Shown: one piece after another, positions 25,485-28,391 of the stretch | Position numbering within the stretch: the stretch's first letter is position 1 | Layout of the letters: every line of letters starts with the position of its first letter | Assembly (NCBI GenBank): GCA_036399835.1 | Contig: DASWMI010000166.1 | Span: 1-28,391, forward strand | Source: DASYML01 sp036399835 | Lineage (GTDB): Bacteria; Acidobacteriota; Blastocatellia; Pyrinomonadales; Pyrinomonadaceae | Length of the DNA stretch: 28,391 nucleotides | Reading direction: 5' to 3' | Notes under the pieces: model-generated | The model's database searches: none | What the model was told of the DNA's origin: nothing | Seen by the model: only the letters and a program-made list of their open reading frames with translations | Translations under genes and position numbers: made by a program

Positions 25485-27395
25485 ATGAAAAAGTCTCTGC
25501 CCAACTCATCCATTCCGGGTAAGAAATTCAGCGTACGCTTCGCGGCTCTCTCGGTCCTTTTAATCTTGAGCGGTTTGTCGCCTCTCAACGTGAGGGGGCA
25601 GCAGGAAGCTCCGGCGACTACAACCGGGGCGGCAGATAATCCTTCCGCCGCGCAGACTCCTCAGCAGGGCAAATCTATCGTGCGCGGCCATGTCGTTTAC
25701 GAGAACAACGGAAGACCTGTGCGCCGCGCGCGTGTCTTTCTGCTCAATTCAGAGGGTGATCGCAATAATGGTGGACCAGAGCGGACCGCCATGACGAATG
25801 GGCGCGGCGAGTTTCAAATCAAGAATGTTCCGGCGGGAAAATATTTCGTCATGGTGGATGCCGCAGGAATCGTCACGCCTATCAGCCTGGTTGATTTCGA
25901 CCAGCTCAGGCAGGACCGTTTTGATTTTGAAGAGATCAAAAAACAGTTTGAAGAAATCGCCGTTGACGGCATCAACAATAAAGAGGTGGAGGTCCGCGCG
26001 CGACGCGGCGGAGCCATCAGCGGGCGCATCACTTATGAAGACGGAGACCCTGCCGTCAACGTGCGCGTCAATATCATGCGGAGCAGGAACGGGCAGCCGG
26101 CGCGTTTCTTGACCAACATCTCGCCTTCAGCCTTATTCGGGATGCAGACGGATGATCGCGGCATGTATCGTATCGCGGGACTCCCGCCGGGCGAATACAC
26201 CGTCAGCGCCTCGGAAAACATAGAGCACGGCAGCTTGAACAATTATCGCGGTGATGCTTTCATGATGGGTGCTTTTGGCGAGAACTCTTTAGTCTCGACC
26301 TATTATCAGAATGCGACGAGCGTGCGGCAGGCGACCCTTATCAAGATTGATGCGGGCGAGGAAGAGAAGAATATTGACATCACGATTGCCGAGCGCGCGC
26401 TGCACAATATCGCGGGCACTGTGCGGTCTAAGGGCGATGGACGTCCACTGAGGAACGCGCGTCTCAGCATAGAGAATAAAGATGATGCCGTGCCGCAGTT
26501 CGCGCCTGAGCTTCAGACCGTCACGACGACGGATGAGACGGGCCAGTTCACCATCAATGAATTGCCGGACGGCGTTTATACCATCACGGTCCAGCCCTCT
26601 TATGAAGATATGAGCACGCCTACGACCACCACGACGACGACTATGACGGAGACATACGAGCGCCCGCAGCCCGTCGCTCCACAGTTGAGAAAAAAGTTTT
26701 TCCCTAAACAACAGGAAGTCAAGGTCGCCGGGCGCGATGTGCCGAATGTCATTATAGAGATGCCCGAAGGGGGTCGCATCAGCGGCACTGTGCTGGCCGA
26801 AGAAGGGCAGCCGCTTCCGAGCGGGCTGATAGTCTTTGCGGAAAAAGTCGGTGAAGACGTGGGGCAGGCTACACAGTCCGGAGTGGACCAGAAAGGCCAG
26901 TTCGTCATTGACGGTGTGCCGACCGGCAAGATGTATCTCAATGTCTACTTCGGGCCTGAGGCCAGGTCTTACGCCAAATCAATCACGTACAATGGCACGG
27001 ACCTCATGCGCGAGCCGCTCATCGTGCAGGAGGATGCCGAGATTGGCGAAGTGCGCATCCTTATCTCTTCAGACGTGGCGACTCTTTCGGGACACGTGCT
27101 CTCTTCGGAGAGCGACAAACCTTTGAGCGGAGCCTACGTGCTGCTCGTCCCGGCCGACCCTAAACAGTGGCAACGCCGCAGCAATACAAGGTACTCGCAG
27201 CCCACGGACAGCGAGGGCAGCTTCACAGTCAACGCCGGACCGGGCGAATATCTGGTCCTCCTGGTTCGGGCCGGAGACTTTGTGCGCGCTTTCAATGAAG
27301 AGTTTATCAGGGCGCGCTCGACGACTGCGACGCGCATCACCTTGCGGCCAGACGAGCAGAAGAGCCTGGAACTGAGAGCACCGCGCAGCAACTAG
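25485..27395 (+). CDS. Exported protein with repeated carboxypeptidase-regulatory-like domains (copy 2)
   Basis: This 636-residue protein is a paralogue of the preceding gene. The start chosen is ATG 25485, giving a Lys-rich n-region and the signal segment FAALSVLLILSGLSPLNVRGQ; the frame is open to GTG 25431 and ATG 25458 is also possible. Unit order matches copy 1: SIVRGHVVYENNGRPV, AISGRITYEDGDPAV, NIAGTVRSKGDGRPL, ISGTVLAEEGQPL, LSGHVLSSESDKPL, with the shared YVLLVPADP in the last. Copy 2 differs in a longer first linker (FDFEEIKKQFEEIAVDGINNKEVEV) and a Thr-rich segment (TPTTTTTTTMTETYE) where copy 1 has a Gly/Met/Arg linker. Sequence has diverged well beyond a recent duplication. Probably in one operon with copy 1. 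Confidence 0.85.
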   Translation: MKKSLPNSSIPGKKFSVRFAALSVLLILSGLSPLNVRGQQEAPATTTGAADNPSAAQTPQQGKSIVRGHVVYENNGRPVRRARVFLLNSEGDRNNGGPERTAMTNGRGEFQIKNVPAGKYFVMVDAAGIVTPISLVDFDQLRQDRFDFEEIKKQFEEIAVDGINNKEVEVRARRGGAISGRITYEDGDPAVNVRVNIMRSRNGQPARFLTNISPSALFGMQTDDRGMYRIAGLPPGEYTVSASENIEHGSLNNYRGDAFMMGAFGENSLVSTYYQNATSVRQATLIKIDAGEEEKNIDITIAERALHNIAGTVRSKGDGRPLRNARLSIENKDDAVPQFAPELQTVTTTDETGQFTINELPDGVYTITVQPSYEDMSTPTTTTTTTMTETYERPQPVAPQLRKKFFPKQQEVKVAGRDVPNVIIEMPEGGRISGTVLAEEGQPLPSGLIVFAEKVGEDVGQATQSGVDQKGQFVIDGVPTGKMYLNVYFGPEARSYAKSITYNGTDLMREPLIVQEDAEIGEVRILISSDVATLSGHVLSSESDKPLSGAYVLLVPADPKQWQRRSNTRYSQPTDSEGSFTVNAGPGEYLVLLVRAGDFVRAFNEEFIRARSTTATRITLRPDEQKSLELRAPRSN

Positions 27396-27644
27396 AACAG
27401 TTCCCCACAGATGCTCGGGTAAGTATCAAAGCTCGACCTCGAGGGACGCGAGAGAAAGAAGTCTTTGCGTTCTTTGGCGTGCTCTCACCAGCGCGCTTTG
27501 CGTTTGATGTCCTCGCGCGTGCATCAAATAAAATTCGCTCTCGGCCTTGCTCATCTTCTCAAAGCAGGCTAGATTAAAAACGCTTTTCCCCGACTCTCCT
27601 GATCTTGTTCAGTCGCAGATAGCTTTACAGGAGTAAAAGGCGAG
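27396..27644. other. Spacer between repeat protein copy 2 and the PilZ gene
   Basis: No gene is supported in these 249 bp. A 7-bp inverted repeat (TTTGATG 27503-27509, CATCAAA 27522-27528) with a 12-nt loop is the only clear structure. AGGAG near 27629 is the likely ribosome site of the PilZ gene. The PilZ promoter should lie here, but I see no clear boxes. Confidence 0.4.
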
Positions 27645-28079
27645 ATGGCTGAATTTGTGCGCTCCCTGGCGGTTGGCCTGCGCCGTTTAATCGGTAATCG
27701 CCGCCGCGCCGTGCGATACAACGCGCGCCTGCCCTTCAGCCTTTCGCTCGCCGGCCTCAAGCCTTCCGTCGAAGGAGCGCGCCGCCCCGCGCATCTGGAA
27801 GGCTCGACGCGCGACATCAGCGCGACGGGCCTCGCCTTGATTCTGCCAGCCATCCTGCTCGGCGAACACCATCTCGCGGGCGAAGGACGCGCCCTTCTCA
27901 TCAAGCTTGAGCTTCCCTCTGGTCCAATCGAGCTAGAGGCCGCCGCCGCACGCTACGAGCGCCTGGATGAGACCGACTCTGAGAGAGGCTACATCGTCGG
28001 CGCGAACATTACACGGGTCAGCGATGAAGACCGCGCACGCCTCGACGCATATCTGGACAGCCTCAAAGAGAAGCGATGA
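27645..28079 (+). CDS. PilZ domain protein
   Basis: This 144-residue cytosolic protein is essentially one PilZ domain. The c-di-GMP-binding motifs are intact: RxxxR at about residues 20-24 (NRRRAVRYNARLPF) and DxSxxG at 57-62 (TRDISATGLAL). Sequence continues as a beta-barrel (LLIKLELPSGPIELEAAAARYE) with a C-terminal helix (DEDRARLDAYLDSLKEKR). It should bind cyclic di-GMP and pass the signal to an unknown partner, commonly in motility, exopolysaccharide or pilus control. A short N-terminal amphipathic stretch (FVRSLAVGLRRLIGNRRR) might touch membrane. AGGAG lies upstream of ATG 27645. It stands alone and converges with the next gene. Confidence 0.92.
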   Translation: MAEFVRSLAVGLRRLIGNRRRAVRYNARLPFSLSLAGLKPSVEGARRPAHLEGSTRDISATGLALILPAILLGEHHLAGEGRALLIKLELPSGPIELEAAAARYERLDETDSERGYIVGANITRVSDEDRARLDAYLDSLKEKR

Positions 28080-28115
28080 ACCGGAAACGCGGCAGCAATG
28101 AGCTATCAGAATTAC

Positions 28116-28195
28116 TTCATTGCTTGATTGCTTCACCGGCTCATCAATTCATCCTCTCATTGAATCAATAAAGCGATGGTCCGATGGCTCAATAG
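28116..28195. repeat. Degenerate 8-bp iterated array (NTCATNNN)
   Basis: Ten consecutive octamers run without a phase break from 28116. The first six (28116-28163) are TTCATTGC, TTGATTGC, TTCACCGG, CTCATCAA, TTCATCCT and CTCATTGA. The last four (28164-28195) are looser: ATCAATAA, AGCGATGG, TCCGATGG and CTCAATAG. The core at positions 2-5 is TCAT or one or two changes away in most units. It fills the spacer between the convergent PilZ and CBM-protein genes. Confidence 0.65.
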
Positions 28196-28232
28196 CCTTT
28201 CCTTTATCGTGGCCGCTTTGCTGGTCCGACTT

Positions 28233-28391
28233 TTATTCTTCAAACCGTAGCCAACCGAAAGCTTGTGGCAGATGAAAGCTCGGCTCAGGGGTATGTGTGG
28301 GCTGCCAGGCTAGATAGCCGCGATGCGGGTCTGCGCCGACACAGCGAAAGAGGTTGGCGCGCCACAACTGGCCTGCCTGCGGGCTGTGGTC
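28233..28391 (-). CDS. C-terminal end of a carbohydrate-binding family 9-like protein (partial)
   Basis: Reading leftwards from the window edge, the frame gives 52 residues before TAA (28233-28235): GQLWRANLFRCVGADP, then YLAWQPTHTPEPSFHLPQAFGWLRFEE. The pattern WRxNxFR...LAWxPT...FHxPxxFGxLxF is the C-terminal strand set of CBM9-like domains, found in xylanases and in many stand-alone exported proteins of Acidobacteriota. The rest lies beyond the window, so substrate, signal peptide and other domains cannot be judged. It converges with the PilZ gene across a 153-bp spacer holding the octamer array. Confidence 0.8.
   Translation of the reverse strand, partial: DHSPQAGQLWRANLFRCVGADPHRGYLAWQPTHTPEPSFHLPQAFGWLRFEE

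Larger units (their letters stand above)
517..27926. repeat. Dispersed iterated palindrome TGGWCCA, about 36 copies
   Basis: Starts found by eye: 517, 1138, 1199, 1408, 1937, 3163, 3275, 3749, 3891, 4206, 4384, 4829, 6149, 6770, 7248, 8568, 8603, 9206, 10327, 11574, 13895, 14242, 15032, 16730, 19507, 19596, 21538, 23269, 23545, 24136, 24449, 24550, 24841, 25772, 26884, 27920. Chance expectation for both forms (TGGTCCA and TGGACCA) is about 3.5 in this length. Eleven extend to the palindrome CTGGWCCAG. They lie in all coding frames (read as LVQ/LDQ, WSR/WTR or GP) and in spacers, so the signal is at DNA level. Confidence 0.85.

Noticed and set aside
27503..27528. TTTGATG...CATCAAA hairpin as terminator of the second repeat protein
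   Set aside because: The stem is only 7 bp, no T-run follows, and it lies more than 100 bp from the stop codon. It is mentioned only within the spacer entry.

Overview
This window looks like chromosomal DNA from a GC-rich bacterium, most likely an Acidobacteriota member and perhaps Blastocatellia. That is a judgement from gene content: two tandem secreted proteins built of carboxypeptidase-regulatory-like beta-sandwich repeats, a BlaI/M56-TonB sensor pair, a transmembrane Ser/Thr kinase, a divergent membrane pyrophosphatase, an SPFH protein and a PilZ protein. I see no phage, plasmid, IS, CRISPR, rRNA or tRNA gene. Most of the content is core or housekeeping-like.

Layout: (1) The 3' part of a PabB-PabC fusion (3-1148, +) converges with a long leftward block. 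(2) 1167-5113 (-) holds YjbQ, a SAM methyltransferase, a DUF72 protein and a GT-C/PTPS-related membrane protein, read from right to left. (3) 5270-7773 (-) is the BlaI repressor plus M56 peptidase operon. It has a near-consensus promoter with a perfect operator between -35 and -10. (4) 7942-8535 (-) is BioY, with a strong terminator. (5) 8683-11388 (-) is a membrane pyrophosphatase. (6) 11670-13802 (-) is a membrane Ser/Thr kinase with an unusual Ser-rich insertion in its activation segment. (7) 14056-17052 (-) is an SPFH/flotillin-like protein with internal repeats, preceded by a small single-pass membrane protein. (8) 17193-19592 (-) is an exported M14 metallopeptidase. (9) After a divergent 373-bp gap, 19966-27395 (+) carries an OPT transporter, an exported NTF2/pilin-like protein and the two tandem repeat-rich secreted proteins. 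(10) A PilZ protein (27645-28079, +) converges with the 3' end of a carbohydrate-binding-module protein (28233-28391, -).

Functional themes are envelope sensing and signalling (BlaI/M56, kinase, PilZ), membrane energetics and organisation (pyrophosphatase, SPFH), and peptide handling (M14 peptidase facing an OPT-family transporter across a divergent promoter region).

The most interesting signals are not genes. The palindromic heptamer TGGWCCA occurs about 36 times by hand count, against about 3.5 expected by chance. It falls in all reading frames and between genes, and resembles in behaviour the HIP1 palindrome of cyanobacteria. Two intergenic spacers also carry strictly periodic degenerate arrays: a 7-bp AGTC array that flips to GACT (3977-4055), and an 8-bp TCAT-like array (28116-28195). 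I could not confirm a wholly new multi-gene system here.
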